IMG/VR virus record: IMGVR_UViG_3300047546_000139
Location: 1-31,526 of that record
DNA from: a virus
Length of the DNA: 31,526 nt
Strand: one strand, 5' to 3'
Shown here: positions 13,044 to 21,701 of the stretch, in pieces
Position numbering within the stretch: position 1 is the stretch's first letter
Layout of the letters: each line of letters starts with the position of its first letter
Translations under genes and position numbers: made by a program
Notes under the pieces: generated by a model
The model's input: only the letters and a program-made list of their open reading frames with translations
Databases searched by the model: none
Told to the model about the DNA's origin: nothing

Positions 13044-14234
13044 GTGGCAGATAAAAACTTTAAAGTAAAATCTGGACTAAATATCCCGATTACTTCCGCC
13101 GCTATTTTAACTACTGATGCAAGTGGAAATATTTCATCTACTGCAGTTCTTCCAATTACGGCAGGCGGAACAGGACAAACATCAGCAACTAATGCTATAA
13201 ATGCTCTACTTCCAGTACAAAATGGATCTACAGTAAATTATGCTCTACAATCGGACGGCAGCAATGTAAATTGGGGCAAATTATATAATCAAACAATTAA
13301 GAATAACGGAACAACAGTTACTCCAAGAGGAATAGTAAATGTAGTAGGTGCTACATTTTCAGATGATTCTGGAACAGATACTACAACAATTACATTTACA
13401 GATACTACTGGGGTTTCAAAATCTGGCGGAGATACAATTACACCAGCAACTACATCAACAATTGGATTGACCCTTGCATCTCCCGCAGGCCAGACAGCAC
13501 ATTTGCTTTATGCAAGTGGTGGTACAAGAATACCTGCTGGTGGTAACTATCTTATTACTCCAGGATTAACAGTTAGTTATGTTTCTGATTTTAATGCAGG
13601 AGCTGCAAACATAACCCCTATCTATGTCAAAGGCGCAGCCTCCCAAACCGCCAACCTAACAGAATGGCAAAATTCGGCGGGAACAGTATTAGCTAAGGTA
13701 GAATCAGGAGGAGCGTTAAATATTGCTCCAACTGCTACCCCAAATGGCTATTCTGTATATGCTTCAGGTACTGGTAACAGTGGTGTATTAACTTTAAGAT
13801 CAACTTCAACATCAGCACATTTAATTCAATTAGCAAATTCATCAAATACTACTGTATTTAAAATTGACAAAGAAGGAAGGGTTGCTCCAGGAGCGACAAC
13901 TTCAGTTGGATTAATTATTCAGGGTCTTTCTTCTCAAACCGCCGACCTACAACAGTGGCAGAATAGTAGTGGAACGGTACTTTCCAAAGTTGATTCCTCT
14001 GGCTCTATGTTTACCACAACTGCGACAGCAGGAACAAATACAACTCAAGTAGCAACAACAGCATTTGTTAAAACCGCAATAGATAATTTAATAGCATCTG
14101 CACCAGGAACCCTAGATACTCTTGATGAAATTGCACAGGCTCTAAATGATGATCCTAATTTCTATACAACTATAACTACTTTGACAAATGCATTAGCAGA
14201 GCAAGATTCATATACACTAATGGGGGTCTTTTAA
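13044..14234 (+). CDS. Tail fibre protein, 396 aa
   Basis: The start is GTG, with AGGAGG 6 bases upstream. It begins VADKNFKVKSGLNI and is followed by ITAGGTGQTSATNAINALLP, the anchor segment shared with the genes at 20280 and 24271. Two SQTANLQEWQNSSGTVL-type modules lie at about residues 192-225 and 288-322. The C-terminus (TTQVATTAFVKTAIDNLI, then TLDTLDEIAQALNDDPNF, about 333-377) is a helical trimerisation segment well known from phage fibres. The gene ends directly against the next ATG with no gap. Confidence 0.85.
   Translation: MADKNFKVKSGLNIPITSAAILTTDASGNISSTAVLPITAGGTGQTSATNAINALLPVQNGSTVNYALQSDGSNVNWGKLYNQTIKNNGTTVTPRGIVNVVGATFSDDSGTDTTTITFTDTTGVSKSGGDTITPATTSTIGLTLASPAGQTAHLLYASGGTRIPAGGNYLITPGLTVSYVSDFNAGAANITPIYVKGAASQTANLTEWQNSAGTVLAKVESGGALNIAPTATPNGYSVYASGTGNSGVLTLRSTSTSAHLIQLANSSNTTVFKIDKEGRVAPGATTSVGLIIQGLSSQTADLQQWQNSSGTVLSKVDSSGSMFTTTATAGTNTTQVATTAFVKTAIDNLIASAPGTLDTLDEIAQALNDDPNFYTTITTLTNALAEQDSYTLMGVF
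13618..14011 (+). repeat. SQTANLQEWQNSSGTVL modules 5-6 (in the 396-aa fibre)
   Basis: Copies are at about 13618-13718 (GAASQTANLTEWQNSAGTVL) and 13903-14011 (GLSSQTADLQQWQNSSGTVL). In both, the Thr-Ala pair is encoded ACC-GCC, creating CCGCC in an AT-rich setting. The same codon choice appears in several copies in the 821-aa fibre. Confidence 0.85.
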
Positions 14235-14543
14235 ATGGCAGCAACACCAGCATTATTTTATAGAGGGGCGGCAGCAACAAGTTCTGCAACTCTTTACACC
14301 TCCCCAAATACTGCAGGAGCAAAGGCGGTATTAACAGACATAGTAATATCAAATACGTCTTCAAGTCAACAATATGTTACAATGACAGTAGATGGTATTA
14401 ATATTCTGCCTACCGTTCCAGTATCTGCAAATACAGTAATTAATTTACAACCAAAAACAGTTATGGGACAAAATAAAATATTAGCAGGATATGCAAGTAG
14501 TACAGATGTTAAATTTCATATATCAGGAGTTGAGATTGCATGA
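14235..14543 (+). CDS. Small beta-sandwich fibre-associated protein, 102 aa
   Basis: The sequence MAATPALFYRGAAATSSATL leads into a strand-rich domain (VLTDIVISNTSSSQQYVTM, about 33-51) ending in VKFHISGVEIA. The pattern is that of small phage proteins with an immunoglobulin- or jelly-roll-like fold found next to fibres. It starts immediately after the preceding stop and overlaps the next gene by ATGA, so it is coexpressed with both. It may cap or connect fibres. No ligand motif is evident. Confidence 0.65.
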   Translation: MAATPALFYRGAAATSSATLYTSPNTAGAKAVLTDIVISNTSSSQQYVTMTVDGINILPTVPVSANTVINLQPKTVMGQNKILAGYASSTDVKFHISGVEIA

Positions 14544-15574
14544 TAGATCAGTATCCATCGGCTAATGGCGTATTAACAAGTCTTATTTGGCGGAAGACAA
14601 TGAGCGGCGGAGAAACAAGTCTTTCAGGATATGATAATGCATCTCAAGCTCTCTCATATACTCCAGGGCAGGAACAGGTATATCTCAATGGTATTCTTCT
14701 AGTTCGTGGAGATGACTATACAGCTACAAATGGCACATCAATTACAGGTTTATCAGCTTTATCATCAGGCGATTTTGTTCAAATAAATTGCTATAATAAT
14801 TTTAGCGTAGCCTCGCTACCTACATCTGGATTAGTTGGCACAATTTCAAATGCTCAATTACAGAATTCAAGTATTACTATTAATGGTTCTGCGGTATCTC
14901 TAGGTGGATCAGTTTCCCTTCCTGGAGATATTGAAAGCGTTACAGCTGGCACAGGTTTAACAGGCGGCGGATCAAGCGGAGCCGTAACCCTAGCATTATC
15001 TACCCCAGTTTCTGTAGCAAATGGCGGAACAGGAATATCATCATTCGGCACAGGAATTGCTACATGGTTAGGAACTCCATCATCTGCAAATCTAGCTTCA
15101 GCAGTAACAGATGAAACAGGTTCTGGAGCCTTAGTATTTGGAACATCTCCAACAATTACAACTCCAGTTTTAAATCAACCAGTAATTGTTTCTCCAGAAG
15201 AAAGATTAAATATAGTTGCGTCGGCAGCAACAGGAACAATAAATATTGATGCTTTAACTTCTGGAACTTGGTACTACACATCTAATGCCTCAGCAAACCA
15301 TACATTAAATTTCCGTGGAAATGGATCAAATACTTTAAATAGCATTTTAACAACTGGAGATTCTATAACTTTGGTTTGGCTTAATACAAATGGCTCAACC
15401 GCATATTATCCAAATACTATTCAAATTGATGGATCAAATGTTACTCCAAAATGGCAAGGTGGAACTGCTCCAACATCTGGAAATGCTTCTAGTATAGATG
15501 CATATGTATTTAATATCATTAAGACAGCGGCATCAACATATACCGTACTAGCATCACAGACAAAGTTTGCGTGA
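14540..15574 (+). CDS. Tail fibre protein, 344 aa
   Basis: An N-terminal beta domain (SYTPGQEQVYLNGILLVRGD, about 39-58) is of a type used by phage fibres to attach to the tail. The shaft includes GTGLTGGGSSGAVTLAL and VANGGTGISSFGTGIATWLG (about 160-180), then GSGALVFGTSPTITTPVLNQP. The C-terminal domain (about 215-344) is beta-rich with WYYTSNASANHTLNFRGNG. No glycine-rich adhesin tract is present. It is translationally coupled to the small protein upstream. It probably forms one short fibre; receptor unknown. Confidence 0.8.
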   Translation: MIDQYPSANGVLTSLIWRKTMSGGETSLSGYDNASQALSYTPGQEQVYLNGILLVRGDDYTATNGTSITGLSALSSGDFVQINCYNNFSVASLPTSGLVGTISNAQLQNSSITINGSAVSLGGSVSLPGDIESVTAGTGLTGGGSSGAVTLALSTPVSVANGGTGISSFGTGIATWLGTPSSANLASAVTDETGSGALVFGTSPTITTPVLNQPVIVSPEERLNIVASAATGTINIDALTSGTWYYTSNASANHTLNFRGNGSNTLNSILTTGDSITLVWLNTNGSTAYYPNTIQIDGSNVTPKWQGGTAPTSGNASSIDAYVFNIIKTAASTYTVLASQTKFA

Positions 15575-15583
15575 GGTTAGCCT

Positions 15584-16513
15584 ATGAGTCCGATATTAGA
15601 TTCAATAGGTTCAGTTAAATCTTATGGCTTCTCTAGATCTATGGGAGATGCAGCTCCAGGATCTGGATCTGGCGCAATAATTGTTGCAGGTGGTGGTGGA
15701 GGAGGAGGCAACAATGGCGGCGGCGGCGGCGGCGGAGGTGCAGGTGGTTTTAGAGCATTAGCATTAACATTTAATCCAGGCACAACTTATACTATTACAG
15801 TAGGCGCTGGAGGTTCTCAAACAAGTAAAGGTAGCAATTCGTCTATTAGTGGATCTGGCATGGTTACAGTTTCAGCTACTGGCGGCGGAGGAGGTGCGGG
15901 TAATTCCCCAGTAGACCCTACTAACCCTACCACTGGAGGTTCTGGTGGTGGTGGTGCTTATATCAACACATATCCTGATGGGGCAGCAGGTAACGAAGGT
16001 GGTTATTCTCCAGTAGAAGGTTACGCTGGAGGTAATCTCGGCTTTGGCGGCGGCGGTGGTGGTGGTGCTGGTGGAGTAGGAAGTAATGGAACTAGTAATG
16101 TAGGTGGCACAAATGGTGGTTCAGGTGGAGTAGGAAATAGTCTATATTCTCAATGGGGTGCTGATACTTCTTCTGGACAAAATGTCGGAGGAATATATTA
16201 TTATGCAGGTGGTGGTGGAGGAGGAGGAGACACTTCTGGTAGACAAACATCTGGTTCCCCAGGAGGTTCTGGCGGCGGAGGAACTGGTAAAGGTTCTCAA
16301 GGTTCTGGAAGCGCTGGTACTGCTAATACTGGAGGCGGCGGCGGAGGAGGAACACAAAACAATTCCTCTGGAAACTCTGGCGGCTCAGGAATAGTAATCG
16401 TTAGATTGGTAGGTAACGTAACTGCATCTGCAACTACAAATTCTCCAACAAGATATGTATCTGGAGGATTTACATATTATAAATTTAATTCTAGTGGAAC
16501 TATTACAATTTAA
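15584..16513 (+). CDS. Glycine-rich adhesin, 309 aa
   Basis: After a short N-terminus (MSPILDSIGSVKSYGFSRSM) the protein is dominated by glycine runs separated by short motifs such as FNPGTTYTITVGAGGSQ, ending in SGIVIVRL and a final strand segment (YVSGGFTYYKFNSSGTITI). This pattern matches glycine-rich adhesins whose runs fold into a polyglycine II sandwich with variable receptor-binding loops, as described for phage S16 gp38. It lacks a long anchor domain, so it may bind the tip of another fibre. GAGG precedes the ATG. A (GGC)6 tract at 15716-15733 could alter length in frame. Confidence 0.85.
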   Translation: MSPILDSIGSVKSYGFSRSMGDAAPGSGSGAIIVAGGGGGGGNNGGGGGGGGAGGFRALALTFNPGTTYTITVGAGGSQTSKGSNSSISGSGMVTVSATGGGGGAGNSPVDPTNPTTGGSGGGGAYINTYPDGAAGNEGGYSPVEGYAGGNLGFGGGGGGGAGGVGSNGTSNVGGTNGGSGGVGNSLYSQWGADTSSGQNVGGIYYYAGGGGGGGDTSGRQTSGSPGGSGGGGTGKGSQGSGSAGTANTGGGGGGGTQNNSSGNSGGSGIVIVRLVGNVTASATTNSPTRYVSGGFTYYKFNSSGTITI

Positions 16514-16519
16514 TACTTA

Positions 16520-16547
16520 TTAACTAATAAATAAAAGGAGATATAAT
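16520..16547 (+). promoter_or_regulatory. Internal promoter before the 526-aa adhesin
   Basis: TTAACT (16520-16525), a 16-bp spacer and TATAAT (16542-16547) lie in the 42-bp gap. The ATG at 16556 is 8 bases after the -10. AAGGAG (16535-16540) is too far upstream to be ideal, so near-leaderless translation is possible. Confidence 0.45.
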
Positions 16548-16555
16548 AGTATATT

Positions 16556-18136
16556 ATGAGCAAAGCTAGAGATCTTTCTAACCTTTTCTCCGCCTCCACA
16601 GATGTGGCGACGGATGCAGAAGTAAACTCAGCTATTGCTAATCATGCTTCTAGTACAACTAATAGACATTATAAGGCAGGAAACACCGCTTCTCGTCCCG
16701 CTTCTCCATCAAATGGTGATATATATACAAACACTCAATTGGGTTATCCAGAAGTTTATAATGGAACGACTTGGATTCCAATTGGTATCTCACCCACCGC
16801 CCCATCTTCAGTAATTGCAACAAATCAAGGTACTGGACGAGCATACAATAACGGCTCAGCTTCAGTAGCATTTACTATAGGAACAATTCCAGGATCTACA
16901 TATACAGTTACGTCTAGCCCAGGTTCTTACTATAATACAGGCTCATCTTCTCCTATAGTTGTTACAGGTTTACAATCAAATACAGCATATACATTTACCG
17001 CCACATCATCTAGCGTATATGGAACATCATCTGCATCATCTGCGAGTAGTGCAATTACTGCAACTACTGTACCACAAGCGCCTAGTATTTCTGCTTCTTC
17101 TGGAAATGCCGAAGCAACAATTACGATTACGCCAGGTGCAACTGGTGGATCATCAATTACACAATATACAATTATATCAAGCCCAGCAACAACAACACAA
17201 ACAACATCAAATACAACATATACATTTACTGGATTAACAAATGATACTGCTTATACATTTACTGCAACTGCAACAAATGCCAACGGAACATCTACGGCAA
17301 GCTCTGCAAGTAATAGCGTTACACCAAAAGCAGCCCCAGTAGGAGGAACAGTTACAGAAGATGCTACATATAGATATCATACATTCAATTCAACTGATTA
17401 TTTTAGCACTAGCTTAACACTGAATAATGTTGAAATATTAATGCTTGCAGGAGGAGGAGCAGGACTTGTTAGTGGAACTAGAGAGGGTTGTGGCGGAGGA
17501 GGAGGTGCTGGTGGGCTTTTGTATCATTCTGGCAAAACAATATCTGCTGGAACATATCAAGTAACAATAGGTGCTGGCGGATCAGCAGATGGTGGTAATG
17601 GAAATAATACTACATTTTTAGATATGACCGCTTTGGGTGGTGGTACTAGCGGTTCTAGTGGAGGTTCTGCAGGTGGAGGATATCCAATAGATAGCCCAGG
17701 TGCAAATTGTTCAGCAGCACAAGGAAGTCCTACTCAAGGAAATAGTGGAGGGGCAACTGGATATGGGAATGCTGGCGGAAGCAGACATATGAATCATTAT
17801 AAATGGGCTGGTGGCGGAGGAGGAGGTGCTGGAGGAGCTGGCTCTAATAATTATTGGTGCAGCCCTATAAACTCTTCTTTAGCAGCTCAAGGAGGAATAG
17901 GCAGAACATATTCTCAGTTTGCAAATAAAATTTATTCTGGACACGATGGCGGATTCGGTGGAGGTGGTTCTGGAAGACACGAAAATTATGGTAACAACGT
18001 AGGATATGCAGTAACTGCAAGTGTTGGATACGGTGGAGGATCAACAACTGGCAATGGAACAGCAAATACAGGCGGCGGCGGCGGTACTAATGGCGCAGGT
18101 GGTTCTGGAGTAGTAATACTTAGATATTTAAAGTAA
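16556..18136 (+). CDS. Fibronectin-III and glycine-rich adhesin fibre, 526 aa
   Basis: The N-terminus (SKARDLSNLFSASTDVATD) is related to that of the gene at 18859 and is a likely virion anchor. RPASPSNGDIYTNTQ (about 46-60) is the small beta unit. Two fibronectin-III-like domains follow (about 80-170 and 172-260), each ending in YTFTATxxN-type strands. A glycine-rich adhesin (about 290-526) begins EILMLAGGGAG and ends SGVVILRYLK. Carbohydrate binding by the head is inferred. The Ser/Thr-rich linkers could be glycosylation targets. Confidence 0.87.
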   Translation: MSKARDLSNLFSASTDVATDAEVNSAIANHASSTTNRHYKAGNTASRPASPSNGDIYTNTQLGYPEVYNGTTWIPIGISPTAPSSVIATNQGTGRAYNNGSASVAFTIGTIPGSTYTVTSSPGSYYNTGSSSPIVVTGLQSNTAYTFTATSSSVYGTSSASSASSAITATTVPQAPSISASSGNAEATITITPGATGGSSITQYTIISSPATTTQTTSNTTYTFTGLTNDTAYTFTATATNANGTSTASSASNSVTPKAAPVGGTVTEDATYRYHTFNSTDYFSTSLTLNNVEILMLAGGGAGLVSGTREGCGGGGGAGGLLYHSGKTISAGTYQVTIGAGGSADGGNGNNTTFLDMTALGGGTSGSSGGSAGGGYPIDSPGANCSAAQGSPTQGNSGGATGYGNAGGSRHMNHYKWAGGGGGGAGGAGSNNYWCSPINSSLAAQGGIGRTYSQFANKIYSGHDGGFGGGGSGRHENYGNNVGYAVTASVGYGGGSTTGNGTANTGGGGGTNGAGGSGVVILRYLK

Positions 18137-18142
18137 ATTTAA

Positions 18143-18171
18143 TAGACTTATCATTTACTAAATGGTAGAAT
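18143..18171 (+). promoter_or_regulatory. Internal promoter before the small accessory genes
   Basis: TAGACT (18143-18148), a 17-bp spacer and extended -10 TGGTAGAAT (hexamer 18166-18171) lie in the 55-bp gap. A small CATTT-ACT-AAATG hairpin (18152-18164) lies within the spacer. AGGAGG follows before the ATG at 18192. Confidence 0.5.
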
Positions 18172-18191
18172 AGATAAAAATAGGAGGAAGC

Positions 18192-18428
18192 ATGACTGAA
18201 ACACTGACAAAAATAGTTGTAGATTGTTCAACAGGACAGCAATCTATTGTTCCTTTGACCGCCGAAGAAATTGCTCAGCGTGAAGCAGATGCAGCAGCAT
18301 ATGCCGAAGCGGAAGCAGCTCGTGTGGCGGCAGAAGAAGCAAAAGCAGCTCTTAAAGCATCAGCAAAAGCTAAACTTATTGCTGGTCAACCACTTACTGC
18401 TGAAGAAGCAGAAGTATTGGTAATTTAA
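18192..18428 (+). CDS. Alanine-rich coiled-coil protein, 78 aa (possible fibre assembly helper)
   Basis: A short N-terminal segment (KIVVDCSTGQQSIVPLT) leads into AEEIAQREADAAAYAEAEAA (about 25-44), a long charged Ala-rich helix, and ends TAEEAEVLVI. Proteins of this design commonly sit beside phage fibre genes and may act as small assembly factors or structural parts, but that is known from context rather than biochemistry. AGGAGG is 5 bases before the ATG. It has its own upstream promoter and is followed 19 bases later by another small gene. I cannot name a family with certainty. Confidence 0.65.
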   Translation: MTETLTKIVVDCSTGQQSIVPLTAEEIAQREADAAAYAEAEAARVAAEEAKAALKASAKAKLIAGQPLTAEEAEVLVI

Positions 18429-18447
18429 TAAAAAAGGAGGAAATAAA

Positions 18448-18852
18448 ATGGCACATTACGCTTTTCTTGATGAAAATAACGTAGTAACTCAAGTAATCGT
18501 TGGTCGCAATGAAGACGAAGTTGTTGATGGCATTTCTGACTGGGAAGCTCATTATGCAGAAGTATATGGACAAGTATGCAAGCGTACATCATATAATTCA
18601 ATGGGCGGAAAAAAGAGAAACCCAGAAACAAATGAAATGACAGAAGACGCAGGCTTTAGAAAGAATTATGCAGGCATTGGATACACATATGATGCATCCC
18701 GTGACGCATTTATTCCGCCTAAACCTTTTAATTCTTGGACACTAAATGAAGATACATGTCTATGGGATGCACCTACACCATATCCAACAGATGGACAATT
18801 CTATACTTGGAGTGAAGATGATCTCAATTGGCAAGTTGTATCAATGGAGTAA
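18448..18852 (+). CDS. Conserved small phage virion-type protein, 134 aa
   Basis: The N-terminus MAHYAFLDENNVVTQVIVG and the central KNYAGIGYTYDASRDAFIPP (72-91), followed by SWTLNEDTCLWDAP, match a protein I know from many aquatic phages, including cyanophages, usually among structural genes. Its exact role is not established. It may be a baseplate or fibre component. The ribosome site is strong (AAGGAGG with 7-base spacing), which suggests high expression. It is paired with the upstream 78-aa gene and lies between two adhesin genes. Confidence 0.75.
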   Translation: MAHYAFLDENNVVTQVIVGRNEDEVVDGISDWEAHYAEVYGQVCKRTSYNSMGGKKRNPETNEMTEDAGFRKNYAGIGYTYDASRDAFIPPKPFNSWTLNEDTCLWDAPTPYPTDGQFYTWSEDDLNWQVVSME

Positions 18853-18858
18853 TATAAA

Positions 18859-20280
18859 TTGACTAGAGCTAGAGATGTAGCTAACGTCCTCTCTACCGCC
18901 ACCGCTTTGGCGACGGATACAGAGACGGCGGCAGCCATCTCTAGCCATAATTCAGCAACAACATCAGTTCATGGTATTTCTAATACAGCAGATTTAGCAA
19001 CCTCGTCATCAGTCTCATCTACAGTATCATCTGCAATTTCTACACACAATACTGCAGCAAATGGTCATATTGGTCGTGGGACGACTGCAAACAGACCAGC
19101 ATCTCCTGCGACTGGAGATTTGTTTTACGACACAACAATTAATAATTTGATTAGATATAATGGTACATCTTGGATAGAAATATCACCTGTTCCGAATGCA
19201 CCAACATCTGTATCTGCAACTACTGGTCTTTCTGGCCAAGCAACAGTTTCATTTACTGCTCCTACAAATGTTGCAGTTTCATCTTATACAGTAACATCAT
19301 CTCCAGGAAATATTACAGCATCTGGCGCATCGTCGCCAATAACTGTAACAGGACTGACAAATGGAACTGCCTATACATTTACTGTAAGAGCATTAAACGC
19401 TAATGGGACATCAACAGCATCTTCTGCAAGTAATTCTGTTACTCCAACAGCTGCAGTAACTGCCACAGCATTAATAGTTGCTGGTGGCGGTAGCGCTGGT
19501 GGACTTGGTGGCGGCGGTGGTGGAGGTGGAGTTATTCCTACACAATCTGTAACATTCCTTGGTTCAACTCAATATCTTATTACAGTTGGAGGTCCAGGAG
19601 GTCAAATAGGTCCTGGCGATTTGTCTACAAATGGTGTTAAAGGAAGCAATTCTTCAGTAGTAGATAAAGATGGAACTTATACAGCAGTAGGCGGAGGAGG
19701 AGGAATAGCATATGCTTCTGGATCTGTTCCGTCATCAGCAAATGGAGGTTCTGGCGGTGGAGGAAATAATCAATCTACTTTACGTGGAACAGGCACAGCG
19801 GGTCAAGGAAATAATGGCGGATTTGGAGGAGATTCTAACATTACAGCAGCAGGCGGTGGAGGATACTCTACATCTGGATCTAATGGAACAGCTCAAGCAG
19901 GAGGAAATGGTGGTCAAGGTTATCAGCTTCCATCAGATATAGCAAACCTAACTGCTTTCTCAGGTATGACATATGTAGGTTCGGGCGGCGGTGGTGGTTC
20001 TAGAGGATCATTAAGTGGAGCAGCTGGCACAGGTGGTACTGGTGCTGGAAATGGAGCAAAAGGATATGTTAATGGAGGAAATGCTACATCATTTGGCTCA
20101 GGCGGTGGAGGTGGAGCTCAGTCTGATTCAAGTCAGCCAATTAGCGCTAGTGGTGCAGGAAAAGATGGAGTAGTTGTTATAAAAACTACTGGAACAGCCT
20201 CTTCTTATACAGGATCATTACAAACTGCTAATGGATTTAATTATTATGTTTTTACAACTAGTGGGAGTATAACCTTCTAA
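18859..20280 (+). CDS. Fibronectin-III and glycine-rich adhesin fibre, 473 aa
   Basis: The start is TTG at 18859, with GGAG about 10 bases upstream. TRARDVANVLSTATALATD is the anchor shared with the 16556 gene. RPASPATGDLFYDTT (about 79-93) follows, then one fibronectin-III-like domain (about 113-200), then a glycine-rich adhesin with VTATALIVAGGGSAGG at its start. Its C-terminal strand (NGFNYYVFTTSGSITF) resembles the end of the 15584 adhesin. The stop shares a base with the next ATG. The head may bind a different receptor from the other adhesins. Confidence 0.86.
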   Translation: MTRARDVANVLSTATALATDTETAAAISSHNSATTSVHGISNTADLATSSSVSSTVSSAISTHNTAANGHIGRGTTANRPASPATGDLFYDTTINNLIRYNGTSWIEISPVPNAPTSVSATTGLSGQATVSFTAPTNVAVSSYTVTSSPGNITASGASSPITVTGLTNGTAYTFTVRALNANGTSTASSASNSVTPTAAVTATALIVAGGGSAGGLGGGGGGGGVIPTQSVTFLGSTQYLITVGGPGGQIGPGDLSTNGVKGSNSSVVDKDGTYTAVGGGGGIAYASGSVPSSANGGSGGGGNNQSTLRGTGTAGQGNNGGFGGDSNITAAGGGGYSTSGSNGTAQAGGNGGQGYQLPSDIANLTAFSGMTYVGSGGGGGSRGSLSGAAGTGGTGAGNGAKGYVNGGNATSFGSGGGGGAQSDSSQPISASGAGKDGVVVIKTTGTASSYTGSLQTANGFNYYVFTTSGSITF

Positions 20281-21701
20281 TGGCAAATAAAGACTTTAAA
20301 GTAAAAAATGGTTTGGATATCCAAACTCCACTTCCTGTATCTATGGGCGGAACTGGACAAACTTCTACTACTAATACTTTAAATTCTTTACTGCCGCCGC
20401 AATCTGGAAATACAAATAAAGTTTTACAAACAGATGGAACAAATACTCAATGGTATACAGTTCCTGCAGCATATACAAGGGGCGGAACAGCAAGTAGACC
20501 AGCATCTCCAACAGCAGGAGATCTATTCTTCAATACAGATAAAAAAGCATTTGAAGTATGGACTGGTAGCGCTTGGATATCATTAATTGCAAATGGAGCA
20601 GTTCCTCTGCCTCCAACAATTGGAACGGCAACGGTAAGTGGACTTACCGCATCAGTTCCATTTACAGGACCTACAGATTTTGGCGATTCAGCAATTACAT
20701 CATACACAGCAACATCAAATCCAGGCGGGATTACAGCAAGTAATGCATCTAGCCCTATATCAGTATCAGGACTTACTGCAAATACCTCATATACCTTTAC
20801 CGTAACTGCCACAAATAGTTATGGAACATCAAATGCATCATCTGCATCAAATTCAATTACAACTGCTACAACTCCAGGTGCCCCAACATCTGTAATAGCA
20901 GTAGATACTGGAATTAATGGGGAGGCTCTTATTTCCTGGACTGCGCCTGCATCAAATGGAGGCAGCGCAATAACAGATTATGCTGTGCAATATTCATCAA
21001 ATTCAGGATCATCATGGACTACATTTAGTGATGGAACATCAACATCTACATCTGCTACAGTTACGGGATTAACAATAGATACTGCATATGTATTTAGGGT
21101 GGCGGCAGTAAATATAATTGGAACAGGATCATATTCGACAGCAAGCTCCTCATATACCCCAGTTGCAAATGAAATTGAATCAATGGATCCTTTACAAATA
21201 GTAACAGTTGGTTCTACTGGAACATCTTCTATAACATTTAGCAATATTCCTAATACTTATAAACATCTACAAATAAGAATGCTTACTAAGTCTGATGCGG
21301 GCGGTACAACAGGAAATGATAATATCTATATTAGATACAATAGTGATACTGGCAGTAATTATTCTTGGCATTATTTAGCAGGAAGTGGTTCAGCTGCTTC
21401 TAATGGTGGAAGTCCTAATAGTAGTTGGCTGCTTAGTGGTAAATTAGGAAATTCTAATGTTGCTAATATATTTGGAGTCTCAATTGTAGACATATTAGAT
21501 TATTCAAATACTAATAAATATAAAACTCAAAAAGCACTTTCTGGAATAGAACTTAATGGAGTACAAAATTCTAATATGTATTTCTCATCTGGATCTTGGA
21601 GAAATAATAATGCCATTACAAGTATTACAATTATTAATGGCGATGTTACAAATTGGGTTCAAAATAGTCAATTTGCACTATATGGGATAAAATCATTATG
21701 A
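20280..21701 (+). CDS. Fibronectin-III fibre with C-terminal beta-sandwich head, 473 aa
   Basis: MANKDFKVKNGLDI and MGGTGQTSTTNTLNSLLPP form the anchor shared with the 13044 and 24271 genes. RPASPTAGDLFFNTD (about 72-86) follows, then two fibronectin-III-like domains (about 109-195 and 198-298). The C-terminal domain (about 300-473, FSNIPNTYKHLQIRM to FALYGIKSL) is the same beta-sandwich that opens the next two genes, where it is joined to a glycine-rich head. Here it ends the protein. Start and stop overlap both neighbours (TAATG and ATGA), so the three genes are translationally linked. A sugar-binding role is inferred. Confidence 0.82.
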   Translation: MANKDFKVKNGLDIQTPLPVSMGGTGQTSTTNTLNSLLPPQSGNTNKVLQTDGTNTQWYTVPAAYTRGGTASRPASPTAGDLFFNTDKKAFEVWTGSAWISLIANGAVPLPPTIGTATVSGLTASVPFTGPTDFGDSAITSYTATSNPGGITASNASSPISVSGLTANTSYTFTVTATNSYGTSNASSASNSITTATTPGAPTSVIAVDTGINGEALISWTAPASNGGSAITDYAVQYSSNSGSSWTTFSDGTSTSTSATVTGLTIDTAYVFRVAAVNIIGTGSYSTASSSYTPVANEIESMDPLQIVTVGSTGTSSITFSNIPNTYKHLQIRMLTKSDAGGTTGNDNIYIRYNSDTGSNYSWHYLAGSGSAASNGGSPNSSWLLSGKLGNSNVANIFGVSIVDILDYSNTNKYKTQKALSGIELNGVQNSNMYFSSGSWRNNNAITSITIINGDVTNWVQNSQFALYGIKSL

